64,000 nucleotides of DNA from Planctomycetes bacterium MalM25 (GTDB taxonomy: Bacteria > Planctomycetota > Planctomycetia > Pirellulales > Lacipirellulaceae): NCBI GenBank assembly GCA_007745835.1, contig CP036424.1:1697001-1761000 (forward strand). Direction: 5' to 3'. Under the pieces are notes generated by a model. The model did no database searches. It saw only the letters and a list, made by a program, of their open reading frames with translations, and was not told where the DNA came from. The first letter of the stretch is position 1. Each line of letters starts with the position of its first letter. Made by a program: the position numbers and the translations under genes. Positions 36,681 to 45,418 of this stretch are shown piece after piece.

Positions 36681-37694
36681 TCAGCGGCAGTCGATCAGGT
36701 ACTTCACGCCGTCCGGGTTGGAATCGACGGTCTCGAAGACCCGCTGCACTTCGTCGATCGGGTTGATCTGCGTGATGAGCTTGTCGAGGTGGAGCTTGCC
36801 CGCGGCGGACAGGGCGATCGCCTCGTCGAAATCGCACGGCTCGTAGAGCCGCGTGCCGATCAGTTTCAGCTCGCACCAGAAGAAACGGAAGAGATCGACC
36901 GGACGGGGCTCGGGGTGGACGGCCACCATTACGAGGCGGCCCCGCACGCCCGTTAGCTGGGTCATCGCCTCGACGCCCTGCTTGGATCCGGAGACCTCGA
37001 AGACACAGTCCGCCATCGCTCCGCCGGTCAGCTCGGTAACCATGGCGACCGGGTCGGCGTTGAGCGGATTGACCGTCTCGATGCCGAGCGTCTCCGCCAG
37101 GGCGAGACGCGATTCATTGATCTCGGAGAGGATGACGCGGGCGCCCTTCTCGATGGCGACCAACGCGATGAGCAGGCCGATCGGTCCTCCGCCGATGACG
37201 ACGCACGTCTCGCCGTCGGTCACCTCGGCGAGGCGGACGTCGTGGCAGGCGACGGCGGCCGGCTCGATCATCGCGCCGTGCGTCATCGACAGGTCGGCAG
37301 GGAGGTGGTGCAGCGTGTAGGCGGGCACCGTCCAAGACGATTGCATGCCGCCCGGCTGGTCGATCCCGATGAACTTCAGGTTCTTGCCGACGTGCGCCGC
37401 GCCACGGTCGAAGGCTTCCGCCTGGCCAAACAGCAGCGGACGCACGGCGACCCGGTCACCCACCGCGACGTTCGTCACCCCGTCGCCGATTTCGGCGACC
37501 GTACCGGACACCTCGTGCCCGAGGATCTGGGGCGGGCCGACGCGCTGGTCCATCGAGCCGTGAAAGATGTGCAGGTCGGTGCCGCAGACGCCGCAGTACG
37601 AGACGTCGAGGCGCACCTGGCCGCTGTCCGGCGCGATCGGTTCACTCGGAACCACCGCGACGGTGCGATCGCCTTGGTACTGGGCTGCTCCCAT
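36681..37694 (-). CDS. Medium-chain dehydrogenase (Zn-ADH superfamily), probable L-KDGal 5-dehydrogenase
   Basis: A 337-aa MDR enzyme. Catalytic zinc ligands are suggested by CGVCGTD and GHEVSG and the glutamate in MIEPAAVACH; the NAD fold has VVIGGGPIGLL. The structural-zinc lobe is abnormal: where four cysteines are usual, the sequence reads PLLFGQAEAFDRGAAHVGKN, with none. That loss occurs in some LgoD/galactonate-dehydrogenase-like relatives. It probably oxidises C5 of 2-keto-3-deoxy-L-galactonate. ATG at 37694 is chosen. The gene is immediately downstream of a GntR regulator. Confidence 0.83.
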   Translation of the reverse strand: MGAAQYQGDRTVAVVPSEPIAPDSGQVRLDVSYCGVCGTDLHIFHGSMDQRVGPPQILGHEVSGTVAEIGDGVTNVAVGDRVAVRPLLFGQAEAFDRGAAHVGKNLKFIGIDQPGGMQSSWTVPAYTLHHLPADLSMTHGAMIEPAAVACHDVRLAEVTDGETCVVIGGGPIGLLIALVAIEKGARVILSEINESRLALAETLGIETVNPLNADPVAMVTELTGGAMADCVFEVSGSKQGVEAMTQLTGVRGRLVMVAVHPEPRPVDLFRFFWCELKLIGTRLYEPCDFDEAIALSAAGKLHLDKLITQINPIDEVQRVFETVDSNPDGVKYLIDCR

Positions 37695-37749
37695 GCCGTG
37701 TTGCTGTTGTGAGTTGGGGTGGGCCACGCCGCGAGGCGGGCGTTGTGGT

Positions 37750-38349
37750 TTAAGTGATGTTGTCGCTGAGCGCCTTGATCAGGCCGTCGAGGTCCTCGGA
37801 GCGGAACGCCTCGTAGATCTGCTGGTGCTCGGCGTGCACCAGGCCGATGTCCGAGAAGCGGTCGTACACCAGGATCATCCGCGAGCAGAGCTGCTTCCAG
37901 GCGGGCAGCAGGCTCTCACCGCCGCACGCCGACAAGATCGCCTCGTGGAAGTCGAGGTCGCACCGCTTGATCGCGGCGAGGTCCCCGGCGAGGCACGCTT
38001 CGTGCAGCGCGGCCAGGGAGTCTTCGACTTGGCTTTGACCGTCATTCGTGACTTGGCTGACGCCCTTCGTCACCACGTGCAGCTCGATCTGCCGACGCAG
38101 CTCGGCGATGAACTCGCGGTCCGACTGGTCGGGCGGGTGACGCACGGTCACGCCCCGATTCGCCTGGTAGGCCAGGTAGCCTTCGTTGGACAGTTGGAGG
38201 AACGCATCCCGGATCGGTCCTCGGCTCACGCCGAAGCGCGTCGCGAGGTCGTTCTCGCGCAGCACGGCCCCTGGCGCGATGGCGCCGGCGATCACTTCAT
38301 CGCGCAGTTGGCAGGTGACCTGCTCTCGGATGGTTCGCGAAATGGGCAC
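37750..38349 (-). CDS. GntR-family (FadR/FCD) transcriptional regulator 1
   Basis: A 199-aa regulator with an N-terminal winged helix (RTIREQVTCQLRDEVIAG, ATRFGVSRGPIRDAFLQL) and an all-helical FCD ligand domain (about 80-199; metal-type residues in DLDFHEAIL and HAEHQQIYEAF). I start it at GTG 38349, giving MPISRTIREQV; this aligns with the paralogue at 39268 and has AGGAA ten bases upstream. It is the first gene before the anhydrogalactose operon (55 nt gap) and probably represses it until an acid-sugar intermediate binds. A perfect palindrome TTGTTAACAA lies upstream. Confidence 0.88.
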   Translation of the reverse strand: MPISRTIREQVTCQLRDEVIAGAIAPGAVLRENDLATRFGVSRGPIRDAFLQLSNEGYLAYQANRGVTVRHPPDQSDREFIAELRRQIELHVVTKGVSQVTNDGQSQVEDSLAALHEACLAGDLAAIKRCDLDFHEAILSACGGESLLPAWKQLCSRMILVYDRFSDIGLVHAEHQQIYEAFRSEDLDGLIKALSDNIT

Positions 38350-38426
38350 GATTGTGCGTTCCTGTTTGAAACCCGCTGCGGCTGCGCAGAAGGAGGATAA
38401 GGTGACAGCCTCGCGCCGACTGTCGG

Positions 38427-38436
38427 TTGTTAACAA
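38427..38436. promoter_or_regulatory. Palindromic GntR operator candidate TTGTTAACAA
   Basis: A perfect 10-bp palindrome 78 nt upstream of the regulator-1 start, fitting the TnGTnnnACnA-like pattern bound by FCD-type GntR proteins. A related site precedes the second GntR gene. Confidence 0.5.
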
Positions 38437-38470
38437 TAGACAAGAGGCTCCGCCAGTTCAAGGGACCAAC

Positions 38471-38493
38471 AAAAAACAGCCCCGAAAGGGCTG
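38471..38493 (-). terminator. Rho-independent terminator after GntR regulator 2
   Basis: On the minus strand CAGCCC-TTTC-GGGGCTG forms a stem followed by six T residues (complement of 38471-38476). It lies 170 nt past the stop of the regulator-2 gene and would separate its transcript from regulator 1. Confidence 0.72.
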
Positions 38494-38525
38494 CACAGCG
38501 AGAGAATCGATCACGGTCCGCGAAG

Positions 38526-38590
38526 AGTCCGGCTTGGGCGCCGGACTGCAAGGCCAGCAGGGGCTTGGGAAGCCCGATCCCGCTGGCCTT
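38526..38590. repeat. Tandem hairpins between the two GntR genes
   Basis: Two strong stems lie in a row. AGTCCGGC/GCCGGACT (38526-38533 with 38540-38547) has a 6-nt loop. AAGGCCAGC/GCTGGCCTT (38550-38558 with 38582-38590) encloses an inner GGGCTT/AAGCCC stem. With the terminator at 38471-38493 they make a 120-nt structured leader/trailer in the 313-bp gap; no coding potential is evident there. Confidence 0.6.
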
Positions 38591-38662
38591 GAACTGCTGA
38601 TGGCAGTCGGCTTCCGTCGGCAGAGGCCTTCGGGGGGCTAGCAGGCGGGAGTTCGCTGGGAG

Positions 38663-39268
38663 CTACTGGATGTTCGCTTCGAGCGCCTTGATGGCCGCCT
38701 TTTCGCTGCCTGCGCGGATCGCATCCACGATCTCCGCGTGCTCGCGGTGGCTCTCCATCATGCTGTTGTGGCGGCTGTAGTGGAGCATCATGCGGCTCAC
38801 GATTGGCAGCCAGATCGCGATCAGATCGCGGTTCCCGGCCGACTCGATGATGAGCCGGTGTAGGGCCATGTCCTCATCGACCACGGCCCCGAGGTCTTCC
38901 GCCTCGCAGGCGATTTTCAGTCGGTCCACGGTGGCCTGCATCGCTTCGATCGCCGCGTCGTCGATGCTCGAAAAGCCTTTCTTTAAGGCGAATACCTCGA
39001 TTTGCCGACGCATATTGACCAACAGCTCCTGCGTCTCCTCCTTCACCGCTGCGACACGAACGCCGCAGTTGGGTTTGGCGACGAGCAAGCCTTCTTGGGT
39101 CAGCTGGAGCAGGGCGTCGCGGATGGGGGCGCGGCTGACACGGTACTGCTTGGCGAGGGCGTGCTCGCGGAGGCTGGTGCCTTCGGCGAGGCGTCCGGAC
39201 AGAACATCGGCACGGATGCGATCGGCGACTTGCTCGCGGATCGTGCGTGCGACCGGAATCTCTGTCAT
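38663..39268 (-). CDS. GntR-family (FadR/FCD) transcriptional regulator 2
   Basis: A 201-aa paralogue of the regulator at 37750-38349: winged helix (RTIREQVADRIRADVLSG, AKQYRVSRAPIRDALLQL) and FCD domain (EDMALHRLIIESAGN, HREHAEIVDAI). It lies between the catabolic operon and the divergently transcribed agarase operon, so it could control either or both. A TTGTCTACAA site is 49 nt upstream of its start, consistent with autoregulation. It is transcribed separately from regulator 1, judging by the terminator between them. Confidence 0.9.
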   Translation of the reverse strand: MTEIPVARTIREQVADRIRADVLSGRLAEGTSLREHALAKQYRVSRAPIRDALLQLTQEGLLVAKPNCGVRVAAVKEETQELLVNMRRQIEVFALKKGFSSIDDAAIEAMQATVDRLKIACEAEDLGAVVDEDMALHRLIIESAGNRDLIAIWLPIVSRMMLHYSRHNSMMESHREHAEIVDAIRAGSEKAAIKALEANIQ

Positions 39269-39316
39269 GCCTTACCCCTTATATGTCGGGCCGCTAGTTG
39301 ACCCTGCGTTCGCAGA

Positions 39317-39326
39317 TTGTCTACAA
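39317..39326. promoter_or_regulatory. GntR operator candidate TTGTCTACAA
   Basis: An imperfect palindrome in the 294-bp divergent gap between regulator 2 and the agarase gene; it could serve both directions. Same half-sites (TTGT/ACAA) as at 38427-38436. Confidence 0.45.
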
Positions 39327-39467
39327 TTGACGGTCTGCTGTCTCTTGTTGATCGTTGTTTAGTATATCGTCAGCCGGTGCTGACGCTACTAAAGACCGGG
39401 TTGTCGACTCAAGAACCTGATTCACCTTGCTTCGCTAAGCCGACTCATCGCCAAGCGTTAACACGGT

Positions 39468-39494
39468 CTATCCCCTTATACTGACTGGGGATAG
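39468..39494. repeat. Hairpin upstream of the agarase operon
   Basis: CTATCCCC (39468-39475) pairs with GGGGATAG (39487-39494) around an 11-nt AT-rich loop, 69 nt upstream of the agarase start. It could be an mRNA leader hairpin or part of a dispersed repeat. Confidence 0.5.
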
Positions 39495-39562
39495 GGAGAT
39501 GAGCCTAGTTCTGCGCAGCTCTCTCACTCGTCTTATCCCTTCTAGCTCTCGCTAAACCTAAT

Positions 39563-41896
39563 ATGTCCCCACTTCGCTTGGCGCCCCTTCTGCGCGGTCT
39601 CGCCGTGTTTGCCCTGCTGGTCGCATCCCTTCAGGGCGTGTCGGGCGCGGCTGACTCGCTGGCTGAGATACCGCTCTTCTCCTTCGAGGCGGAGCAACTG
39701 CCTTCCGAGATGCATCAGGCGGGAGCCACGGTCTCCCTCGGGCGGGGCGAGGGGGTCACCCAGGGGCAGCAAGCTCTGCGGATCGAGTTCCCAAAGGACA
39801 CAGGCGGATCGTTCGTCCGGTTCAAGGCGGATCAGCCTTGGGATTGCACCGAACTCGGCCCCTGCCGTTTGGCGTTCGACGTGACCAACACCGGGGAGAG
39901 CTCGATCCATCTGCGGGGAACCGTCAAGGCGGCCGGCGGCGCCCACGTGAAGCGGTCGGTCAGCTTGCCGGTTGGCGGTCCTTATCAGGTCTATTTCGAA
40001 CTGTTGGGGGATGGCCTCACAAAGGACACCGGGCTCCGCGACGACCCCCCGTCGTTGCCGGCCGAGTGCGGCCGCAAGATGATCATCAACGGCGTGAAGC
40101 CGAAGTACGCCAAGCTGACCAAGGTGAGGTCGTTTGAACTGCACGTGGCCGGCACGGCGCAAGCCGACACCGTGGTCGTCGATAACCTGCGGATCGTCGC
40201 GAACCCGCCGATCATCGAGGGGTACATGGAGGGGCTCGTCGACCGTTTCGGTCAGAGCACCCGCGATGACTACCCGCAGAAGGTCTCGTCCGAAGCCGAG
40301 TTGAAACGCCTCGCCGACGAAGAGCTCGCCACCCTGGCGGAGGAGGGCCCGATGGCCGACCGGAGCCGCTTCGGCGGGTGGAAGGAGGGTCCGCGGCTCG
40401 AGGCGACCGGTTACTTCCGCGCTGAGAAAGTGGGCGATCGTTGGGCGCTGGTGGACCCCGAGGGGTACCTCTACTTCTCCAACGGCCTCGACAACATCCG
40501 CATGGCCAACACCTCGACCTTCACCGGCGTCGATTACCGCGATGACTCGGTCCGCTACCGCGACCCGGAAGAGGTCACCCCCGAGGACTCGTTGCCGATC
40601 GTGCCGGCCTCGGCCGAGGCGATGAAGACCGCCTACGTCAGTGCCGAGTGGCGCCGCAAGATGTTCACCTGGCTGCCCGAGTACGGCGACCCACTGGCGA
40701 AGTACTACGGCTACCGCCGCTCGGCCCACAAGGGCCCGCTGCCGCACGGCGAGGTCTTCAGCTTCTACATGGCGAACCTCGAACGCCGCTACGGCGCGGA
40801 GACACCCGAGAAGGCGTTTCAGAACTGGTGCGACGTCACGATCGACCGGATGATCAACTGGGGCTTCACCTCGTTTGGCAACTGGGTCGACCCGGCCTTC
40901 TATCACGCCAACCGCTACCCCTACTTCGCCAACGGCTGGATCATCGGCGAGTTCAAGACGGTCAGCTCGGGGAACGATTACTGGGGGGCGATGCCGGACC
41001 CGTTCGACCCCGAATTCGCGCGTCGGGCCTTGGTGACCACGAAAGTCGTCGCCGAGGAAGTGCGGGACAACCCGTGGTGCGTCGGCATCTTCATCGATAA
41101 CGAGAAGAGCTGGGGCAACCCTCAGGCGACGAAATCGCACTACGGCATCGTCATCAACACGCTCCCCCTCGACGCGGCCGAGTCGCCGACCAAGGCGGCT
41201 TGGGTTGGGCTCCTGAAGGAGAAGTACGACACGATCGACGCCCTCAACGCGGCGTGGGGCAGCCAAATCGCCTCGTGGGACGCCTTCGCCAAGACGGGCT
41301 ACGAGTGGGCCGACGGCGACGAAAACCCGAAGCTGATCGCCGACTTCTCGATGCTGCTCGAAGCTTACGCCGACAAGTACTTCCACGTCGTCCACGACGC
41401 CCTCGAAGAGGTGCTGCCGAACCACATGTACCTGGGCGTCCGCATGACCCCCTGGGGCATGACCCCGGAGACCCGCCGCGCCGCCGCCCGCTACGCGGAC
41501 GTGATGAGCTACAACTACTACCGCGAGGCGCTCGGCGAGCGGGACTGGGGCTTCTTGGAAGAGATCGATAAGCCGAGCCTGATCGGTGAGTTCCACATGG
41601 GGGCGACCGACGCCGGGCTGCCCCACCCCGGGATCGTCGCGGCGAGCGACCAAGAGGACCGGGGCCGGATGTACAAGACCTACGTTGAGTCGGTGATCGA
41701 CAACCCCTACTTCGTGGGCGTCCACTGCTTCCAGTACATCGACTCGCCCCTTACGGGCCGCGCTCACGACGGCGAGAATTACAACATCGGCTTTGTCAGC
41801 ACCACGGACGTCCCGTACGCCCCGATGATCAAGGCGGCGAAAGAGGTGAACCGCGATCTGTACCCGCGCCGCTACGGCCCGGTGACCGATCGCTGA
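39563..41896 (+). CDS. Secreted GH50 family exo-beta-agarase
   Basis: A 777-aa enzyme with a signal peptide (RGLAVFALLVASLQGVSG), an N-terminal beta-sandwich CBM-like domain (about 30-230) and a GH50 TIM barrel (about 260-777). The catalytic acid/base is most likely the Glu of DNEKSWG (near residue 514), and the nucleophile the Glu of GEFHMGA (near 676). Length matches characterised GH50 enzymes, which release neoagarobiose from agarose or neoagaro-oligosaccharides. It opens the plus-strand operon. Periplasmic or extracellular location is inferred. No other agarase family (GH16, GH86) is in the window. Confidence 0.93.
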   Translation: MSPLRLAPLLRGLAVFALLVASLQGVSGAADSLAEIPLFSFEAEQLPSEMHQAGATVSLGRGEGVTQGQQALRIEFPKDTGGSFVRFKADQPWDCTELGPCRLAFDVTNTGESSIHLRGTVKAAGGAHVKRSVSLPVGGPYQVYFELLGDGLTKDTGLRDDPPSLPAECGRKMIINGVKPKYAKLTKVRSFELHVAGTAQADTVVVDNLRIVANPPIIEGYMEGLVDRFGQSTRDDYPQKVSSEAELKRLADEELATLAEEGPMADRSRFGGWKEGPRLEATGYFRAEKVGDRWALVDPEGYLYFSNGLDNIRMANTSTFTGVDYRDDSVRYRDPEEVTPEDSLPIVPASAEAMKTAYVSAEWRRKMFTWLPEYGDPLAKYYGYRRSAHKGPLPHGEVFSFYMANLERRYGAETPEKAFQNWCDVTIDRMINWGFTSFGNWVDPAFYHANRYPYFANGWIIGEFKTVSSGNDYWGAMPDPFDPEFARRALVTTKVVAEEVRDNPWCVGIFIDNEKSWGNPQATKSHYGIVINTLPLDAAESPTKAAWVGLLKEKYDTIDALNAAWGSQIASWDAFAKTGYEWADGDENPKLIADFSMLLEAYADKYFHVVHDALEEVLPNHMYLGVRMTPWGMTPETRRAAARYADVMSYNYYREALGERDWGFLEEIDKPSLIGEFHMGATDAGLPHPGIVAASDQEDRGRMYKTYVESVIDNPYFVGVHCFQYIDSPLTGRAHDGENYNIGFVSTTDVPYAPMIKAAKEVNRDLYPRRYGPVTDR

Positions 41897-41946
41897 GCCG
41901 AGCCGCGTCTCTTTCCGCCCCGCGAACCTCCTCCGAGTCGCCCTTC

Positions 41947-43794
41947 ATGTCGCGTCTGCTCTTCGTAGGCTCGTTGCTTGTCCTCGCGCTATTGACCGGA
42001 GGGGCGCACGCCCAGGGCTTCTCCCCGTCTTTGTACGAACGGAAGCCGAAGGACCGGATCGCCTTCGCGCTGTACACGGTCCATGACCGGACGCTCAAGC
42101 TGACGGCGCAGTTCTACCCGCTCAGTGATCACGAGCCCTTCGAGGCCCGCCTCCAGGTCCGGGAGAACGACGCGTGGCGTAACGTCGCCACAGCGAGGAT
42201 CGGCTACCCCGGCTTCGCGGCGACTTTCCGCGTCGACGACTGGGACGACCGAAGCACGCTAGAGTACCGCGTCGCGCACAACAGGACCGCCTTCTACCGC
42301 GGGACCATCCGGAAGAACCCGCAAGATAAGGACGCGTTCGTCCTCGCCGCGCTCTCCTGCAACTCGGTGCGTCCCAATCACGGGGGCGACCTCTCCAAGC
42401 AGGACATCGTCGACAACCTCAAGGCGATCGACCCCGACCTGCTCTTCTTCGCGGGCGACCAGGTCTACGACCACAGCCGGCACTACTTGTACTGGCTCCG
42501 GTTCGGGCATGATTTCGGCGAGCTGATGCGCGACCGGCCGACCGTCTGCCTGCCGGACGACCACGACGTCGGCCAGGCCAACCTCTGGGGCGCCGGCGGC
42601 ATTCCTTGCGAGAAACGCGACGGCCAGGCGGGCGGCTACTACATGTCGCCGGAGTACGTCAAAGAGGTCGAGCGCGCCCAGACAAGCCACCTGCCCGACC
42701 CGGTCGATCCGACACCCATCGAGCAGGGCATCGGCGTCTACTACACGCACCTCAAGTGGGGCGGCATGAGCTTCGCCATCCTGGAGGATCGCAAGTTCAA
42801 ATCGGGCCCGCTCCAGTTCATGCGTGGCCGCCAGGGACGCCCCGACTCGATCACCGAGCCGGGCTACGACAAGCGGGGCCTCGACTCGCCCGACGCGGTG
42901 CTCCTGGGCGATCGGCAGCTCCGCTTCTTGGAAGAGTGGGTGACCGACTGGGAGGGCGCCCAGATGAAGTGCGTGCTCTCGCAGACCCCCTTCGCCCAGG
43001 CGTGCAACTACTCGGGTCAGCACGAGCGTCAGCTCTACGCCGACTTCGACTCGAACGGCTGGCCCCAGACGGGCCGCGACAAGGCGCTGCGCCTCATCCG
43101 CAAGGGCTTCGCCTGCCACGTGGCGGGGGACCAGCACCTGGCGACGACCCTTCAGCACGGCATCGACGGCTGGCGCGACGCCCCCTACTCGTTCGCCTCG
43201 CCGGCGATCGCCAACTACTGGACGCGCTGGTGGGACCCCGACGAGCCAGGCCAGAACCGCGCGCCGGGCGCGCCCGACTACACGGGCGACTTCTTGGACG
43301 GCTTCGGCAATCGCATGACGATGCTCGCCGCCGCCAACCCGACCGACGCCGATCGCGCCGCGGACGGCGACAAGCTGAGCACCCGCGCCGCCGGCTACGG
43401 CGTGGTCCGCTTCGACAAGGCGGCCCGGACCACCACGTTCGAGTGCTGGCCACGGAACGTCGACATCACCGACCCGGATTCGAAGCAGTACCCGGGCTGG
43501 CCGATCACCTTCAACCAGGCCGACAACTACCCTCAAGCAGGATTGCCTCGTCTCCCCAAGCTCCAGTTGTCGAAGCCGGGGCAGGTCGTCACCGTGCACG
43601 ATCAAGCGACCGGCGAGGTGGTCTCCTCCTTGCGGGTCTTGGGAGAGACCTACCAGCCCGCCACGCCCCGCGAGGGGCTCTACCGGATCGAGATCGGCGA
43701 GGGGAACGACCGCCGGTCGTTGCGATCGGTGCGCAGCTCGTCCCCTAATCGCGACTCGATCGATCTCGCCGCGGACGCACGGAGCCTCCAGTAG
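41947..43794 (+). CDS. Secreted PhoD-like metallophosphoesterase
   Basis: A 615-aa exported protein (signal LLFVGSLLVLALLTGGAHA). The metal-site motifs of alkaline phosphatase D relatives are present: FFAGDQVYDH, CLPDDHDVGQ and HVAGDQHLATTL. An N-terminal Fn3-like domain (about 25-115) and a C-terminal beta domain frame the catalytic core. PhoD enzymes hydrolyse phosphodiesters or phosphomonoesters with Fe/Ca. Its fixed place between agarase (50-nt gap) and the sugar porter (7-nt gap) suggests a task in algal polysaccharide processing, perhaps removing an ester substituent (inference). Confidence 0.87.
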   Translation: MSRLLFVGSLLVLALLTGGAHAQGFSPSLYERKPKDRIAFALYTVHDRTLKLTAQFYPLSDHEPFEARLQVRENDAWRNVATARIGYPGFAATFRVDDWDDRSTLEYRVAHNRTAFYRGTIRKNPQDKDAFVLAALSCNSVRPNHGGDLSKQDIVDNLKAIDPDLLFFAGDQVYDHSRHYLYWLRFGHDFGELMRDRPTVCLPDDHDVGQANLWGAGGIPCEKRDGQAGGYYMSPEYVKEVERAQTSHLPDPVDPTPIEQGIGVYYTHLKWGGMSFAILEDRKFKSGPLQFMRGRQGRPDSITEPGYDKRGLDSPDAVLLGDRQLRFLEEWVTDWEGAQMKCVLSQTPFAQACNYSGQHERQLYADFDSNGWPQTGRDKALRLIRKGFACHVAGDQHLATTLQHGIDGWRDAPYSFASPAIANYWTRWWDPDEPGQNRAPGAPDYTGDFLDGFGNRMTMLAAANPTDADRAADGDKLSTRAAGYGVVRFDKAARTTTFECWPRNVDITDPDSKQYPGWPITFNQADNYPQAGLPRLPKLQLSKPGQVVTVHDQATGEVVSSLRVLGETYQPATPREGLYRIEIGEGNDRRSLRSVRSSSPNRDSIDLAADARSLQ

Positions 43795-43801
43795 GAAACG
43801 C

Positions 43802-45385
43802 ATGATGTCATCGCCACACGCCCGCGCCATCCTGTACTCGGTGATCGTCGCCCTCGGGGGGCTGATCTTCGGGCTCGACGCCGTCTTGATCTCCGGCGGG
43901 GTCGATCAGATCCGCGAAGAGTTCGGCTTGAGTGACTGGTGGCTGGGCTTCGCCGTCAGCGCGCCGGGCTTTGGGGTGCTGCTGGCGTTGCTGCTCACCG
44001 GCTGGCTCTGCAACTCGCTGGGCCGCAAGAAGACGCTGCTGCTGATCGCCTTCCTGTACGTCCTCTCCGCCATCTGGTCGACCGTGGCGCCGAGCTACTG
44101 GCAGCTGGTCGTCGCGCGTCTGCTGGGCGGGCTGGCGTTCACATCGCTCTCGCTCGGTCCGATGTACATCGGCGAGATCGCCCCCGCGCGGCTCCGCGGC
44201 AAACTGGTCGCGATCAACCAGATCAACACGGTGATCGGTCTCTCCGGCGCCTACTTCATCAATCTGGCGATCCTCAACGCGAGCCAGAGCACGGCCCCCT
44301 GGCTCCAGTCCCTCAACATCGGCGACAACCTCTGGCGCTACATGCTCGGCTCGGAGATCCTCCCCGCTCTGATCTGGTTCTTGCTGCTGTTCCTGATCCC
44401 CGAGAGCCCGCGGTGGCTGCTTTTCCGCGGCCGCGACGCCGAAGCGAAGGAAGCCCTGCGGCGGATCGTTCCGGAAGAGGAAGTCGATACCCAGATCGAG
44501 GAGATGCGACAGGGCATCGATGAGGAGACGAAGGACCTGCCGGTCATGACCCAGATCGCCGAGTTGCTCGGCTCCGGGCTCCGCATCGCGGTCCTCGTCG
44601 GGGCGACGATCGCCATCGCCCAGCAAGCGACCGGCATCAACGCGATCTACTTCTACGCTCCGACCGTCTTCAAGCAGCTCGGCTACGACGCCAACGCCGC
44701 GTTCATGCAAGCAGCGGTGATGGGCGTGGTGAGCCTGGTCTTCGCGTTGCTGGCCCTGTCGGTCGTCGACAGCCTCGGCCGCCGGCCGGTCGCCGTGCTC
44801 GGATTCTTGTGGATCATCGCCAGCCTCGGCCTGTGCGCGTACGGCTTCAGCCAAGCCAAGTACGAACTGACGGACGAAGCCCTCGCGGCGTTGCCCGAGG
44901 AGGCCGACGCCGGCGCGCTCCGCGAACTGGTCGGTAAGCCGTTCGGCAGCGACATCGAGTTCAAAGAAGCGATCGGCGAGACGATCGGCGTCGACGAGGC
45001 CCGCAAGCACGAGAGCGCCCTCTTGGAGGGATCGGTCGAACTGCCCGCCGGGCTCATCGTCGCCGGCATCCTGAGCTTCATCGCGGCGTTTCAGTTCTCC
45101 GTTGGACCGGTGATGTGGATCTTGCTGTCGGAAATCTTCCCGACCTCGGTCCGGGGCGTGGCGATCCCGCTGTTCCACTTCATCACCGGCGTGACGAGCT
45201 ACCTGGTCCAGTTGCTCTTCCCCGTGGCGTTGTCGACCTTCGGCGCCGCGACGGTGTTTGCCTCGTTCGTGGCGATCCCGCTCGTCGGGCTGCTGGTTCT
45301 CTACGTCTACCTGCCCGAGACGAAGAACCTGTCGATCGAAGAGATCCACGAAGCCTTCACCAAGAAGAGCCAGCCGGCCGTCTAA
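43802..45385 (+). CDS. MFS sugar porter (D-xylose/galactose:H+ symporter type)
   Basis: A 527-aa, 12-helix transporter with all sugar-porter signatures: GRKKTLL after TM2, RLLGGLAFTSLSLGPMYIGE, PESPRWLLFRGR before the central loop, GRRPVAV in the second half and PETKNLSIEEI at the end. A periplasmic insertion of about 80 residues before TM10 (LAALPEEADAGALRE onward) is unusual. It probably imports galactose, anhydrogalactose or neoagarobiose produced outside. No SusC/D system is present, as expected for this phylum. Confidence 0.92.
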   Translation: MMSSPHARAILYSVIVALGGLIFGLDAVLISGGVDQIREEFGLSDWWLGFAVSAPGFGVLLALLLTGWLCNSLGRKKTLLLIAFLYVLSAIWSTVAPSYWQLVVARLLGGLAFTSLSLGPMYIGEIAPARLRGKLVAINQINTVIGLSGAYFINLAILNASQSTAPWLQSLNIGDNLWRYMLGSEILPALIWFLLLFLIPESPRWLLFRGRDAEAKEALRRIVPEEEVDTQIEEMRQGIDEETKDLPVMTQIAELLGSGLRIAVLVGATIAIAQQATGINAIYFYAPTVFKQLGYDANAAFMQAAVMGVVSLVFALLALSVVDSLGRRPVAVLGFLWIIASLGLCAYGFSQAKYELTDEALAALPEEADAGALRELVGKPFGSDIEFKEAIGETIGVDEARKHESALLEGSVELPAGLIVAGILSFIAAFQFSVGPVMWILLSEIFPTSVRGVAIPLFHFITGVTSYLVQLLFPVALSTFGAATVFASFVAIPLVGLLVLYVYLPETKNLSIEEIHEAFTKKSQPAV

Positions 45386-45418
45386 CGCTCTCCCCCTTCA
45401 AGAACCGAGACCCACACC

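Noticed and set aside
39542-41767. 741-aa minus-strand ORF opposite the agarase
   Set aside because: Antisense shadow of a well-defined GH50 gene; no motif on the minus strand.
42259-45349. Two 510-520 aa minus-strand ORFs opposite the PhoD-like and sugar-porter genes
   Set aside because: Composition is dominated by Asp/Glu/Arg/Gln repeats typical of reversed high-GC codons; real genes are on the plus strand.
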